Assembly (NCBI GenBank): GCA_947165235.1
Contig: CAMUZN010000001.1
Location: forward strand, 106,242-170,241
Direction: 5' to 3'
Source: an uncultured Mycoplasmataceae bacterium
GTDB lineage: Bacteria > Bacillota_I > Bacilli_A > Mycoplasmatales > Mycoplasmoidaceae
DNA: 64,000 nt
Made by a program: the position numbers and the translations under genes. Positions 1 to 9,970 of the stretch are shown in pieces. The first letter of the stretch is position 1, and the number at the start of each line of letters is the position of its first letter. The notes under the pieces are model-generated. The model did no database searches. It was given only the letters and a program-made list of their open reading frames with translations, and was not told the origin of the DNA.

Positions 1-1
1 A

Positions 2-208
2 TCGAGTGAACTTGGCAAATATAGTAATATTATTAATGTTCTTATCCTTTTTTTTATTTGTATTATTATTATTTGTTTATTTTTATTTCTGGAAGTTAAA
101 TTTTATTCGAATGTAATGATTATTAAAGAAAAAAGCAAACAAAATAAACTTGAAGAAGATATTACTAATTATCTTTGAAAAAATAAAAAAATTATAAAGA
201 ATAAGTAA
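2..208 (+). CDS. 3' end of a membrane protein gene (partial)
   Basis: This is the last 68 codons of a gene that enters from the left edge, read in frame 2 and ending at TAA 206-208. It has one strongly hydrophobic stretch of about 20 residues (Ile, Leu, Phe, Cys), followed by a Lys/Glu-rich tail of about 35 residues with an internal UGA-encoded Trp. The layout suggests a C-terminal transmembrane anchor with a short cytoplasmic tail. The family cannot be recognised from this fragment. It converges on rnj with only 7 nt between the two stop codons. Confidence 0.6.
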
Positions 209-215
209 TTTCAAC

Positions 216-1907
216 TTATTGATGCAGATCAAAAATTGTTGTTTGAACCAATGGTTTTTTATGCTTGTTTTTATAAATAAAATATGTTATTGTTTGTTCA
301 ACAATTTTTCGAATTCTTAAATTATCAATTGGCTTTTGACATTTAGTCATTTCGTCTTCAATATTATCACGAATTGAATATTCAATTTTGTGTAATAAAT
401 TTACATATGAATTAGCATAAAAACAACCACGAGTAATTAATTTAGGAATACCAATTATTTTATGTGTAATCCGATCAATTAGAATTGTTACATTGAAAAT
501 ACCATCGGTTGACAAAATTTTTCTTGCTAACAAAACACGTGAATTATCAACATTTGTTTTATTGTCATCAATATAAACCTCATCTGTATTAACAAAAACA
601 TCTGTTGCTTGTATTTGATGGTTTAATAATTCAACAATTTGTCCATTTGCCACTTGAATATATTTTTCTTTTTCAAAACCTAAAATGGAAACATTATTTT
701 TCATTGCTGCAAGCATCCGATATTCACCATGAATTGGAATAATATATTTTGGATTGATTAATTTAACCATTAATTCTAGCTCAATTTGTGATGCATGACC
801 AGATGCATGTATTTTATTTTTTGTGGAATTGACATAAATTTTCATTCCTGATTTATATAAACGATTTAAAAGCTGTTCAACTTGATCAAAATTGCCAGGA
901 ATAGGATTTGAAGACATTAATAGTGTATCAGAAGGTTTTAAAACAATGTGAGGATAACGTCCGTTAGCCATCATATTTAATGCTGCATTTGGTTCGCCTT
1001 GAGACCCAGTTAAAATAATCAATAAATCACGATCAGCAATATTTTTAATATCAGTTGGCTCAACAAAATCTTGTTTAAACGTTTTAATCAAGTTTAACTG
1101 AATTGATGATTTAATGTTTGTTTCCATTGATTTACCAATAATGCAAATTCTTTTCTTAAGATTTTTTGCTATTTCAATAATATTTTCAATCCGTCTTAAA
1201 TTGGAAGCGAATGTAGTAATTAAAACTCGACCCTTGGCATTTGTTAGTCTTTTTTTTATCTCATTTACAATTAGATATTCCGATGTACTAAATCCTGTTG
1301 ATTCAGCATTTGTTGTTTCGCATAATAGTAAATCAATACCTCGTTTTGAAATGTCACATATCTTATGAATATTTGTTTGTTCCATTTTATTAAAGAAATC
1401 AAAGCGAAAATCACCACATGTAACAATATTTCCATTTGGTGTTTGCAAACAAACCCCATAACATAATGGGATTGAATGACAAACACGAAAAAAATCAATT
1501 ATAAAATACCTAGTTTTAATAACAAGATCATCAGTTATTTCAATAAATTTTGGTTGTTTGATATCATTGTGCTCTTTTAATTTGTGTTTAATTATTAATA
1601 AAGATAAGGGACTAGCATAGACATTAGGAATGTTTATTGCTTTAAGCAAATATGGAATCCCCCCAATGTGATCTTCATGGGCATGAGTAATTATTAATCC
1701 CTTGATTTTGTTCTTATTTAATAATAAATAGTCAAATGAACAAATTATTGATGAAACACCAGGTAATTTATTTTCGTCACAAAATTTGTTTCCGCAATCA
1801 ATAATAAACAATTCGTCGTTGCATTCAACGACATACATGTTTTTGCCAATTTCCTCAATTCCACCTAATGCTACTATTTTTGTTGGGATAGTGTTTTGAG
1901 ATTGCAT
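216..1907 (-). CDS. rnj: Ribonuclease J (metallo-beta-lactamase/beta-CASP RNase)
   Basis: The product is a 563-residue RNase J, which processes and degrades RNA in the cytoplasm by endonuclease and 5'-3' exonuclease action in place of RNase E. The zinc-binding HxHxDH motif (HAHEDH) is at residues 75-80. A second metal-ligand region reads CGDFRFD near residue 165. The beta-CASP motif SGHAS and the downstream PIHGEYR are near residues 370-395. Length fits the family (about 555-570). ATG at 1907 is the first good start. Mollicutes usually carry two RNase J paralogues (J1 and J2), and I cannot tell which one this is. It is probably transcribed from the TATAAT element about 90 nt upstream. Confidence 0.93.
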   Translation of the reverse strand: MQSQNTIPTKIVALGGIEEIGKNMYVVECNDELFIIDCGNKFCDENKLPGVSSIICSFDYLLLNKNKIKGLIITHAHEDHIGGIPYLLKAINIPNVYASPLSLLIIKHKLKEHNDIKQPKFIEITDDLVIKTRYFIIDFFRVCHSIPLCYGVCLQTPNGNIVTCGDFRFDFFNKMEQTNIHKICDISKRGIDLLLCETTNAESTGFSTSEYLIVNEIKKRLTNAKGRVLITTFASNLRRIENIIEIAKNLKKRICIIGKSMETNIKSSIQLNLIKTFKQDFVEPTDIKNIADRDLLIILTGSQGEPNAALNMMANGRYPHIVLKPSDTLLMSSNPIPGNFDQVEQLLNRLYKSGMKIYVNSTKNKIHASGHASQIELELMVKLINPKYIIPIHGEYRMLAAMKNNVSILGFEKEKYIQVANGQIVELLNHQIQATDVFVNTDEVYIDDNKTNVDNSRVLLARKILSTDGIFNVTILIDRITHKIIGIPKLITRGCFYANSYVNLLHKIEYSIRDNIEDEMTKCQKPIDNLRIRKIVEQTITYFIYKNKHKKPLVQTTIFDLHQ

Positions 1908-1994
1908 AAAAAATTAAAACCTACTAATTTTATTACGTATTGAATTAAAAATGAGATTATGAGTTAAATTACAAGTTTAAATCTGATATTGATT

Positions 1995-2000
1995 ATTATA
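1995..2000 (-). promoter_or_regulatory. Candidate -10 box upstream of rnj
   Basis: A perfect TATAAT on the minus strand lies in the gap between the end of the phosphopantetheinyl transferase gene and the rnj start, implying a leader of about 80 nt. No convincing -35 box is visible, which is usual for mollicutes. Confidence 0.35.
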
Positions 2001-2002
2001 CT

Positions 2003-2584
2003 TTAAATATCAATAGCTAGTTTTAAGTTTTTTTTGGGACAAGTAATTGCTAACCATATTTTTGTTTTTTTAATATTTACGATCGTGATATTCTTTTGTT
2101 GCCTAAAACCAAATTCCGGTACATGATTCAAAGAAGTTTGCTTGAAAAAAGCTTCTTTTTTAATCCACAAAATTAGACAAGCTAAAGCTGAATATTTAAA
2201 ATTTCTATCGTCGCCAATAATTCGATTTCAAATTTTTTTTTTAAATTTTTCTTTGTCAAATAATTCCATATCAATACCTATTCGATGTGTCGATATGGCA
2301 ATAGCAACATATTTATTACTATGCGTAATTGAAAAAAAATAATTTTTATACTTCCAAAAACAATTATCGACTAATCTAAAATATTTTTGCTTTATAATGC
2401 GAATTTTAGATTCCTTTTGTAAAGCATAGTTTATTAATAACCAACTATAAATTCTTTGTTGTTTTGCGATATCATTGAAACATTTGCTTATTTGCAATAA
2501 ACGATATTTATTAAATCAATCTATTTTATTTGGATAGTCGTATTTGATTTTATAGACATAAACTTTTACGATCTTGTTTATCAT
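2003..2584 (-). CDS. Sfp/HetI-type 4'-phosphopantetheinyl transferase
   Basis: The 193-residue protein should transfer the phosphopantetheine arm of CoA to a carrier-protein serine. Reading through three UGA Trp codons gives the family order: SITHS near residue 82, then IGIDMELF with the acidic Mg-binding residues near 99-104, and a downstream WIKKEAFFK matching the W-x-x-KEA-x-x-K motif. This is the longer Sfp-like architecture, not the short AcpS of about 120 residues usual in mycoplasmas. ATG at 2584 is the first start after upstream non-coding sequence; TAA is at 2003. It diverges from the TetR-like gene 37 nt away. The acyl- or peptidyl-carrier substrate is not in this window. The family call is fairly sure; the substrate is unknown. 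Confidence 0.75.
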
Positions 2585-2621
2585 TATTCAATTATAAAAA
2601 GATAAATAGGGAAAATATAAC

Positions 2622-3219
2622 ATGGAAGATTTTTTAGATTTGCGAATTATAAAAACAAGACAAGCATTGATGAAAGCATGTTTTGAATTATTGCAGAAAA
2701 AAGTTTATAGCAAAACGAATATCAAAGTCAATGAAATTTGCCATAAGGCAAAAATAAATTTAGTAACATTTTATCACCATTTCAATAATAAAAATGACTT
2801 GATCGAATTATTAATAAGGGAAAAATTAATCAATTGATTACCAATCCCAAAAAAATTTAAACCGAAATCGTTAGCAGGGTTAATCAATTATTTTATTCGT
2901 GTAATAATCGATTTTACTTATGAATTCTTTGATATTTTTAGCAATAGTTTGAAATTAGTAGCAAATAAAGGGAGGTAAAGGAACATATATTGATGTTTTT
3001 ACAAGAATAATTAAACTATTAGTTTATCAAGAAGTTGATAAATTAAAACTTGATTGTAGTTATTTTCAAAAGCAATTAATTGCCTTGTGAATTAGTGGTG
3101 GATTAAATAATATCATTTTTACAATAACAACATCAAAAGTGTTAATTGATAAAGAAAAATTACGTGAACATTTCATTTACATTAAAGAAATTATTTTAAA
3201 ATATAAAAACGACACATAG
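2622..3219 (+). pseudogene. TetR-family transcriptional regulator, frameshifted
   Basis: The N-terminal 118 codons encode a typical TetR helix-turn-helix: RQALMKACFELLQKK, then VNEICHKAKINLVTFYHHF with the family YxHF ending near residue 60. After that frame stops at TAA 2976-2978, the +1 frame continues without a break from about 2971 to TAG 3217-3219 with a plausible TetR ligand-binding domain (GGKGTYIDVFTRIIK onward, ending KYKNDT). Total length is not a multiple of three, so one base is extra, most simply in the GGG run at 2970-2972. An intact version would have about 198 residues, normal for TetR. It is divergent from the phosphopantetheinyl transferase gene, which it might once have controlled. 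A base-call error is an alternative to true decay. Confidence 0.65.
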
Positions 3220-3241
3220 GTAAATATAACTAAAATTAAAA

Positions 3242-4165
3242 CTAATTAAAAATATTTTTTGATAAACATGGACTAATATCAACAATATGTAAATTTTTAA
3301 TTTTTTTCGTATAGATTGAATTTATTGAATTAGAAATAAATAATTGATCAATTATTTTATTTTTATAGGCTAAATTAAATTTTTCAACTGCATTTGCCGA
3401 TAGAATACCATGAACACAACCAACAATAATTTTTTTGCATCCCATTTTTTTTAGTGTTTTACAAGCAGTAATAATTGTTCCACCAGTATCAATCATATCA
3501 TCAATAATCAAGCAATTTTTGTTTTTAATATTTGCTCCTAAAATATCAACAATTTCTACAACATTTGGTTTCGGTCTATTTTTGTTAATGATTAACATTG
3601 GAATTTTATAGGTTTCACTTAAACTTTTTATTCTTTTCACACTTCCATAATCGGGTGAAACAATAACAAAATCTTTAAAATTGTTCTTTTTTTTAATTTC
3701 TTTTATCAAAAAATGAATCCCAGACACAATTTCATTAGGAATATTAAAAAAACCTTGTATTTGATTAGAATGTGGATCAAGCAAATAAACATTATCGGCA
3801 CCAGATTTCTCCAATAAATTTGTAACTAATTTAGCGGTAAGTGATTCGTTTTTCGAAAGTAAACGATCTTGTCGCGCATAACCATAATATGGACAAATAA
3901 CTGTTATTAATTTAACGGAAGATCTTTTTAAAATATCAATTGTTATTAATAATTCCATTAAATTTTCATTAACAGGTGGGCATGTTGATTGTATAACATA
4001 AACATGCTTCCCACGAACTGATTCACAAATTTTTATAAATATTTCTCCATCTGCAAAACGATTAATTAGAATTTTTGCTTTTGGGATTTTTGTTTGTTGG
4101 GAAATTAAATCAACTAATTTCGTACAACCTGATAAACCAATAATAATGCTGTTATTAGTAATCAT
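3242..4165 (-). CDS. prs: Ribose-phosphate pyrophosphokinase
   Basis: PRPP synthase, 307 residues, makes phosphoribosyl pyrophosphate from ribose 5-phosphate and ATP for nucleotide salvage. Visible motifs are FADGEIFIKI, the substrate-binding CPYYGYARQDR near residue 92, LDPHSNQIQGFF, and the PRPP-binding loop LIIDDMIDTGGT near residue 220. Length matches the family (about 310). Start ATG at 4165; stop TAG. It lies just downstream of the hypothetical gene ending at 4197, so it is probably the last gene of a four-member minus-strand run. Confidence 0.96.
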   Translation of the reverse strand: MITNNSIIIGLSGCTKLVDLISQQTKIPKAKILINRFADGEIFIKICESVRGKHVYVIQSTCPPVNENLMELLITIDILKRSSVKLITVICPYYGYARQDRLLSKNESLTAKLVTNLLEKSGADNVYLLDPHSNQIQGFFNIPNEIVSGIHFLIKEIKKKNNFKDFVIVSPDYGSVKRIKSLSETYKIPMLIINKNRPKPNVVEIVDILGANIKNKNCLIIDDMIDTGGTIITACKTLKKMGCKKIIVGCVHGILSANAVEKFNLAYKNKIIDQLFISNSINSIYTKKIKNLHIVDISPCLSKNIFN

Positions 4166-4196
4166 GTTTTCTAAATTATATTAGTTAACATGCAGA

Positions 4197-4919
4197 CTAA
4201 CTAAGAATTTTTTTAATTCAAATTGCAAATTTCTCATCAATAGGATATTTGCTATTAAATGCATGCTCAATAAAATTAATAATATGATCAAAAAGTACTA
4301 TAAAAGGATATTCAATTTTTTTGTAATCATTAAAAAAATATGTATATATTCGACTAATAACTTGTTTGGCAATATTACTCTTTGCAACATCTTTATAAAA
4401 AATTATTTCCAAATCTGTTGCTAATTTGGAAAGGTCATCATAATTGTTCAAATTAAAATTATTTTTTGGATTAATTTTAAACATTGATTTTGTTGCTGTA
4501 TTTAAAAAGCTAAAGTCATAGTCGATGTTGTAATCTTTAAAAATTTTTAAAAAATTAATTTTTAAAGTATTATCAAGTTTTGCATCCAAAAAAATATTTT
4601 GCAATTTCAAATAATCATTTGTTCCGAGTTTGTCTAAATATTTTTTAAATAATTCCTCCAATAATTCCAAATCATATTTTTTTGACAAAAATAAATCTAT
4701 TAATTGATCTTTAGATAGTGAATTTATAAATAAATTTTCTTTTCGCTGTTTAATAAAATTTGTCAAATTTTTGATATGAAGATTAATCAATAATTGTTGG
4801 TTAGATGAAAACAAATGGTTTCTAGACTCTTCCACTAATATACCCAATGCTTCATGATATTTTTCTTCATCAATCATTTTTTTTATACGATTGATAATTA
4901 ATGTGAAATCATTACTCAT
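4197..4919 (-). CDS. Conserved-looking hypothetical protein (possibly DUF3196-like)
   Basis: A 240-residue, Lys/Leu/Phe-rich, mostly helical cytoplasmic protein with no signal peptide or membrane segment. The N-terminal part (IKKMIDEEKYHEALGILVEE) resembles a tetratricopeptide-like helical pair and recalls the mollicute-specific DUF3196 proteins, but I cannot confirm this by eye. ATG 4919 is preferred over an upstream TTG, and it overlaps the stop of the DUF402 gene by 8 nt, implying coupled translation. UGA is read as Trp near the C-terminus (WIKKILS, then TAG). No catalytic motif is apparent. Function unknown. Confidence 0.7.
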
Positions 4920-5460
4920 TTTTAATAACAAATTTTCTAAAAAAATCTTCGTTATATCTAAAGAAAAATTTAGTTTTTTTTATTAAATTAATTAATTTAT
5001 CTTTTGCATTAATTGTTTGGTTAATTAATTCCCGTGGGTAAAGCATAGTCATTGAATTTTTTTCAAATTCATTTTGATCGAGTTCTTTAACGATTAAAGA
5101 ATGCTTTTTTTTATTAAAGATTAATCGTACATCCAAATCTAAATCAATATATTTTATTGCTTCGTCCTCAAAAATAAATGGTGAAGCAATATTAAAATAA
5201 TAAATTATCTTGCATTTTTTAGGACAAAAAGTTATTATCAGATTGTACCACTCTTCTTTGAACATGATTCAAAAACTATCTTTGTTACCATTGGAATGGT
5301 AGAATTTTTTATTTTTTCCTTGACTAATAATTCGTGTTTTTTCCAAACTTAAAATAACAATCTTTTCATCAACATAAATGATTTTTGGAAATTCAAATGT
5401 CCTATACAAACATCCATCATATTTATAGGCATGAATAGAAACTTTGTGGTTAATTTTCAT
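4912..5460 (-). CDS. DUF402 family protein (Ntdp-like nucleoside phosphatase fold)
   Basis: The 182-residue product is reassembled across a UGA Trp codon at 5269-5271. It shows the DUF402 signature: a basic N-terminal beta strand region, DSFWIMFKEEWYNLI, then YYFNIASP and the acidic YIDLDLDVRL block, and a C-terminal helix after YPRELINQT. The staphylococcal relative Ntdp hydrolyses nucleoside tri- and diphosphates using the conserved acidic cluster; I infer a similar role here. Start ATG 5460; no membrane segment. It overlaps the following gene by 8 nt and probably forms an operon with it and prs, which fits a link to nucleotide metabolism. Confidence 0.82.
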
Positions 5461-5538
5461 TTTCGATACTCGTAATTAAAGCTAATTTAATTGCTAAATA
5501 CAGTTGGTTGAATAATCAAGTATTTATCTATTAGTGAT

Positions 5539-5544
5539 TATAAT
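5539..5544 (+). promoter_or_regulatory. -10 box of tRNA-Arg
   Basis: A perfect TATAAT ends 8 nt before the first base of tRNA-Arg, a spacing that places the transcription start at or next to the tRNA 5' end. A -35 box at normal spacing is not evident. Confidence 0.5.
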
Positions 5545-5552
5545 TTATTATT

Positions 5553-5630
5553 GTTCACATAGCTCAAATTGGATAGAGCGATAGCCTCCTAAGCTATAGG
5601 TTAATGGTTCAATTCCATTTGTGGACGCCA
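5553..5630 (+). tRNA. tRNA-Arg (anticodon CCT)
   Basis: A full cloverleaf is visible: acceptor GTTCACA with TGTGGAC, anticodon stem ATAGC/GCTAT around the loop CTCCTAA (anticodon CCT, decoding AGG), T arm ATGG-TTCAATT-CCAT, discriminator G and encoded CCA. It stands alone between the DUF402 gene and ktrB, converging on ktrB. Confidence 0.9.
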
Positions 5631-5638
5631 AATAGAAT

Positions 5639-7279
5639 TTATTGTAATTTTATATTTTCGTAAGAAAAAATAACATTGTCATATTTAGGTTTATCTTTTG
5701 TTCATGACAATAAAGTATTAATGATACCCAGTTGTCCAACAAACATCAAAATTGTCAATGTTAATAGTCCTCATCATTTCGCAATTGCTGTATAACTCAT
5801 CGAAACACCAACCGTTCCGAAAGCAGAAGTCGTTTCAAAAAATACATCAGTAAATCGATATTTTTTTTGAACATTTAGTAATGAATCAGAAGGTAATGAC
5901 GATCAAAAAATTATTGTCCCAAAAAAAACTAAAACAATTGTAACTATTAGAAGTATGAAAGCTTCAATAGCCAAATTTTTATCAATTGTATTTTTAAAAA
6001 AAATAATTTCCTTTCTACCACACAACTTATTTCAAATTGTGATAAAAATAATCGCAATTGTTGTTACGCGAATTCCTCCTGCAGTTGATGATGGAGCACC
6101 ACCAATTAACATTGAAATATTGTATATTCATTTGGATCATTCTGATAATGCACGACAGTCAATTGAATTCATTCCAAGACTACGACATTCAATAACATTG
6201 TATAAGATACAAAAACATTTATTGTACATGACATTTTTACCAAATTCAAAATTTTTACATTCATAACCAATAATTGATTTTGGATCATTTTTTGCAAAAA
6301 ATTCAAATAGGAAAGAAAATGTAAACCCAACAAGACCAATAAAAATATATGTAAACAACGAAAGTTTTGTAAAGAGTGATAGCTTATACGACAAGCCTTT
6401 TCGTTTACAACGAATTTTTTCAATAAATTCAAAAATAATAAAATGGCCAAGACCGCCAATAATTAATTCAATCATAATAAAAAGTTGCAAAATAGTTCCT
6501 AAATCATTGCGGTACGGAGAAAGTGATGATGTTGAAACAATATCAAATCCCGCATTATTTATTACTGAAACACTTGAAAAAATTCCAACCCATAAACTGT
6601 AACCATAATTATTGATAGTTTGTAATGGCTGAGAATAATCATTATAAGAAACAAATTTACCATTAATTTCATCAATTCCTGTTTGTTGATATGCTGGAAT
6701 AAAACAAAAACAAAAACTATAAATGAAGGCAAAAATAATTTGAACAATAAATAAAAAAGTGAAAGCGACAGAAATAATTTTAAATGAATCTGAAAGACGG
6801 TTACCACCTCGTTCAGATTGTAAAATTTGTAAGAGTCTAATATCTTTTTTTTCGGTTTTTTTAAAAAGTTTTTTAATTAAACTCCATATTCAAAATGATA
6901 AGGCAAATGTTCCCATTCCACCTATCTCAATAATGATAAGTAAAACAAATTGTCCAAATCAATTAAGATATTTGAATATCACAACTGGTGTTAATCCAGT
7001 ATTTGAAAAACCTGAACATGCAATAAACAAGGCTTGTAAAAAATTAAATTTTTCGTTTTTAAAACCGTCTAATTGAACACCATCTATTGTTTGTAAACTA
7101 CAAGGACAACATAACAATATTGCACCAATAATGATGAGCAAAAAATATACCCTAAACATTATTTTAGGGATTGTTGATCCAACGATAAATTTAACTAATT
7201 TCGAACCGATTTTTTTGAGTGAATCTAGAAAAGATCCACCTATTATATTGTCATTGGTTTTGCTGTCTTTTATAACCAT
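5639..7279 (-). CDS. ktrB: Potassium uptake protein KtrB/TrkH family
   Basis: A 546-residue polytopic membrane protein of the Trk/Ktr/HKT superfamily that conducts K+ (often Na+-coupled) into the cell. All four pore loops can be seen: CSGFSNTGLTP near residue 92, NNAGFD near 235, GGAPSSTAGGIRV near 390, and TSAFGTVGVSM near 485. UGA Trp codons break the frame in several places. Start ATG 7279, stop TAA 5639. It is a little longer than typical KtrB (about 450), with extra residues before pore 1 and between segments. The regulatory partner KtrA is not in this window. It lies downstream of trmL with a 36 nt gap, so they may be cotranscribed. Confidence 0.92.
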
Positions 7280-7315
7280 ATAAAAATGTTTTAATAATTA
7301 TATTGTCTCAACGAT

Positions 7316-7822
7316 TTATTTCAGATACTTGACATTATGTGGTTCAAAAATCGACAAATCTTTATACCTAATTTTAATAACAACTTGAAACAATATGATC
7401 GCGACACAATTAGATAAATTTAAACAACGAATATTTTTACTTATCGGAATCCTAATTGATTTGTTAATGTTATTTTGTAAAATTTTTTTAGGTAAACCTT
7501 TTGTCTCACTACCGAAAATTAAGTAAATTTCTTGCTTGACGAGTGGTTTTTTTATTTTTGTTGGTAAATTTCTTCCATAACGTGTAATGTAATAAAGCAA
7601 ACTTTTTTTTGGTAAAGATTTAATAAAATCATCGTAATCAATGTGTTCAATTAATTTGACTTTTTTAAGATAATCGAGAGCGGTTCGTTTAAATTTACTA
7701 TTTGACAAAATAAAACCATATGGTTTTATCATGTGTAAAATTGCATTAAAACCAACGCACGTTCGAATGATATTACCTGCATTTTGTGGAATTTGTGGTT
7801 GATAAAGAACAATATGAATCAT
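7316..7822 (-). CDS. trmL: tRNA (cytidine/uridine-34 2'-O)-methyltransferase TrmL
   Basis: A 168-residue SPOUT-fold enzyme that methylates the ribose of the wobble base of tRNA-Leu isoacceptors. Visible family features are YQPQIPQNAGNIIRTC at the N-terminus, YLIFGSETKGLP in the middle (the GSE-x-GLP motif), and the C-terminal knot IPISKNIRCLNLSNCVAI. Length is normal (about 155-170). ATG at 7822. Nearest relatives would be the YibK class. Confidence 0.92.
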   Translation of the reverse strand: MIHIVLYQPQIPQNAGNIIRTCVGFNAILHMIKPYGFILSNSKFKRTALDYLKKVKLIEHIDYDDFIKSLPKKSLLYYITRYGRNLPTKIKKPLVKQEIYLIFGSETKGLPKKILQNNINKSIRIPISKNIRCLNLSNCVAIILFQVVIKIRYKDLSIFEPHNVKYLK

Positions 7823-7895
7823 TGTGATAACATTATTAATTTTATAACATTAGATTATCTCATCACATATTAAAAATAATGGTAAAAATTATAAA

Positions 7896-7901
7896 TATAA
7901 T
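7896..7901 (+). promoter_or_regulatory. -10 box of the rubrerythrin gene
   Basis: A TATAAT 22 nt before the rubrerythrin ATG would start transcription around 7908, giving a very short leader of about 16 nt. There is no clear Shine-Dalgarno sequence before the ATG. Confidence 0.4.
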
Positions 7902-7923
7902 AGTTGTAATTACTTAAATATAA

Positions 7924-8448
7924 ATGGAAAAATTTAAATTATCAAAAACATATAAAAATTTGTGATCAGCATTTATTGGAGAATCACAAGCAAGAAATAA
8001 ATATACTTTTTTCGCAAGTATGGCACAAAAAGAAGGTCTATATAAAATTAGCAATATGTTTATTGAAATGGCTAATAACGAAAAAGAACATGCTAAAATA
8101 TGATTTAATCTCATAAATAATGATAAAACTAAATCCACTTTAGAAAATTTACATGATGCAATAAAAAGTGAAAATTATGAATGAACTAAGATGTATAAAC
8201 AATTTGCACTTGATGCAAAAAAAGATGGATACAAAAAAATTTCTTTACTTTTTTCAAATATCGCAAAAATTGAAGAATCTCATGAAAATCTACTTAAAGA
8301 TCTTGTTAAGAAATTTAGTATTTATAAGAATAAAATAAGTAAAAGTAATAAATGGAAGTGCTGTAAATGTGGGTACCTAAAAAACAAGAGTAAACCTAAT
8401 GTATGTGATGTGTGCGGTCATAAAAATACATTTAATAAATTTTATTAA
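7924..8448 (+). CDS. rbr: Rubrerythrin
   Basis: A 174-residue rubrerythrin, a cytoplasmic peroxide-scavenging protein of anaerobes. The N-terminal ferritin-like four-helix domain has the expected diiron ligand patterns: GESQARNKYTFFA, EMANNEKEHAKIW, then DGYKKISLLFSNIAKIEESH. The C-terminal rubredoxin-like domain carries two Cys pairs, KCCKCGY and VCDVCGH. The frame crosses UGA codons read as Trp. The start ATG 7924 keeps the complete first helix. It is transcribed alone between convergent neighbours. A rubrerythrin is uncommon in mycoplasmas and fits the anaerobic ribonucleotide reductase elsewhere in the window; electron donors (rubredoxin or an NAD(P)H reductase) are not seen here. Confidence 0.93.
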
Positions 8449-8493
8449 TCCATCACATACTTGTTTAAGCATATAAATAGAAACATATAACAA

Positions 8494-8844
8494 TTATTTA
8501 TTTCTATTTTGTTGTTGCAATAAAATTGTTTTATATTTCTGTTCAAGTTTATCCATTCGTTTATTTAAATGTTTTTGTCCATAACCTTCCTTTTGATATT
8601 CACTAATCTCATTTTTTAAAATTGTATTTTGAGTAATAAGACCATTTTTTTGTTCAAGTAATTTACAATATTTTATCTTTCATGATTCAATTTCACTTTC
8701 AAGTGAGCATTTAATTTTTAGTAAATCATTAATGTATGCTATTGTTTTATCAAAAAAATGATCCACATCAAGAGGATCATATCCAGAAAAAATGCTCTTC
8801 TTAAATTTTTTATCAAGTATTTCTTTTACAATTTTATTGTTCAC
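8494..8844 (-). CDS. DivIVA/GpsB-like coiled-coil protein
   Basis: A 116-residue protein whose N-terminus carries the DivIVA lipid-binding signature FSGYDPLDVDHFFD near residues 18-31, followed by a long predicted coiled coil (KTIAYINDLLKIK through the Gln-rich end QQQNRNK). In other bacteria such proteins sit at curved membrane or division sites; the role in a wall-less cell is unclear. The only in-frame start that keeps the domain whole is GTG at 8844, inside the last codons of metK (11 nt overlap), so translation is probably coupled. It is the last gene of the tsaD-metK run. Confidence 0.72.
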
Positions 8845-9970
8845 TTCTACAAATTTTTTTTAAAATATCAACTTTATCTAATTTTTCTCATGGTAAATTG
8901 TTTTTACCAAAATGGCCAAAAACGGATGTTAAATGGTAAATCGGTTTTTTTAAACCTAATGTTTTAACAATATTATATAAATCAAAATTAAATGTTTTTT
9001 TAACAGCATTGAAAATTTTTTCATTCGGAACAAAATTTGTCCCATAAGTTTCAATATGTAATGAAATTGGTTTTGCTAAACCAATACAAAAAGTCAACTG
9101 CACTTGTACTTTCTTAGCTAATTTTGCAGCAACAATATTTTTTGCAATATATCGTGCAAAATAAGCACCAGTGCGATCAACTTTTGTGTAATCTTTCCCG
9201 CTAAATGCTCCTCCACCATGATTGGCGATTGACCCATATGTGTCAACGATTATTTTTCGTCCAGTTAAACCAGTATCAGCAAATAAACCACCGTTAATAA
9301 AATTACCAGCATAATTGATATATTTTTTACATTTTGAAGAAAGATTGTATGATTTTAAAATTGGATTAATAACGGTGTTTTCAAGTTCTTTTTTTATTAT
9401 TGAATTTTTTTTATTTTTTTTGTGCTGAACAGAAAGTACAATTGAATAAATTTTGGGAATATTTTTGTTGTCGTAATCAATTGAAACTAATGATTTCATA
9501 TCATATAAATAACCAACTAATTTTTTGTTTTTTATTAAATTTGTTAATTTTAATAAAATTTCATTACTTAAAACTAATGATAATGGTAAATATTGAGGTG
9601 TTTCGTCACATGCATAACCAAAGACAATTCCTTGATCACCAGCACCAATTATATTTTTATTAAGATTAACTTTTTTAGCAATATCACTTGATTGAGCATT
9701 AATATCAAGTAAAATTCTAAAATCATTTTCCGAATATCCCAAAGGTTTCAAAACCTTCCAAGCACATTTAACAACATCAACATAAGCTTTTGTTGTAATT
9801 TCTCCAGCAATTGTGATCGTTTTACTACTAGCAAAAACTTCGCATGCTACACGTGAATTTTCATCTTGCTTCAAACACTCATCTAAAATTAAATCAGCAA
9901 TTTGATCACAAATTTTATCAGGATGTCCTATTCCAACTGATTCGGAAGTTATTATATTTTTACAAAACAT
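8834..9970 (-). CDS. metK: S-adenosylmethionine synthase
   Basis: MetK, 378 residues, makes SAM from methionine and ATP, the methyl donor for trmL, rsmA and other methylases. Signatures present are TSESVGIGHPDKICDQI near the N-terminus, GAGDQGIVFGYA near 115, and GGGAFSGKDYTKVDR near 250. ATG 9970 matches the family start and overlaps the tsaD stop by 11 nt. UGA at 8888-8890 is read as Trp, extending the protein to TAA 8834. No SAM riboswitch is visible because metK is internal to an operon. Confidence 0.95.

Noticed and set aside
1114..1368. Plus-strand ORF of 84 codons inside rnj
   Set aside because: It is antisense to RNase J, whose motifs fix the frame; the ORF has no independent support.
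2622..3219. Programmed ribosomal frameshift in the TetR gene
   Set aside because: There is no slippery heptamer with a downstream structure, and TetR proteins are not known to use recoding; a mutation or read error is simpler.
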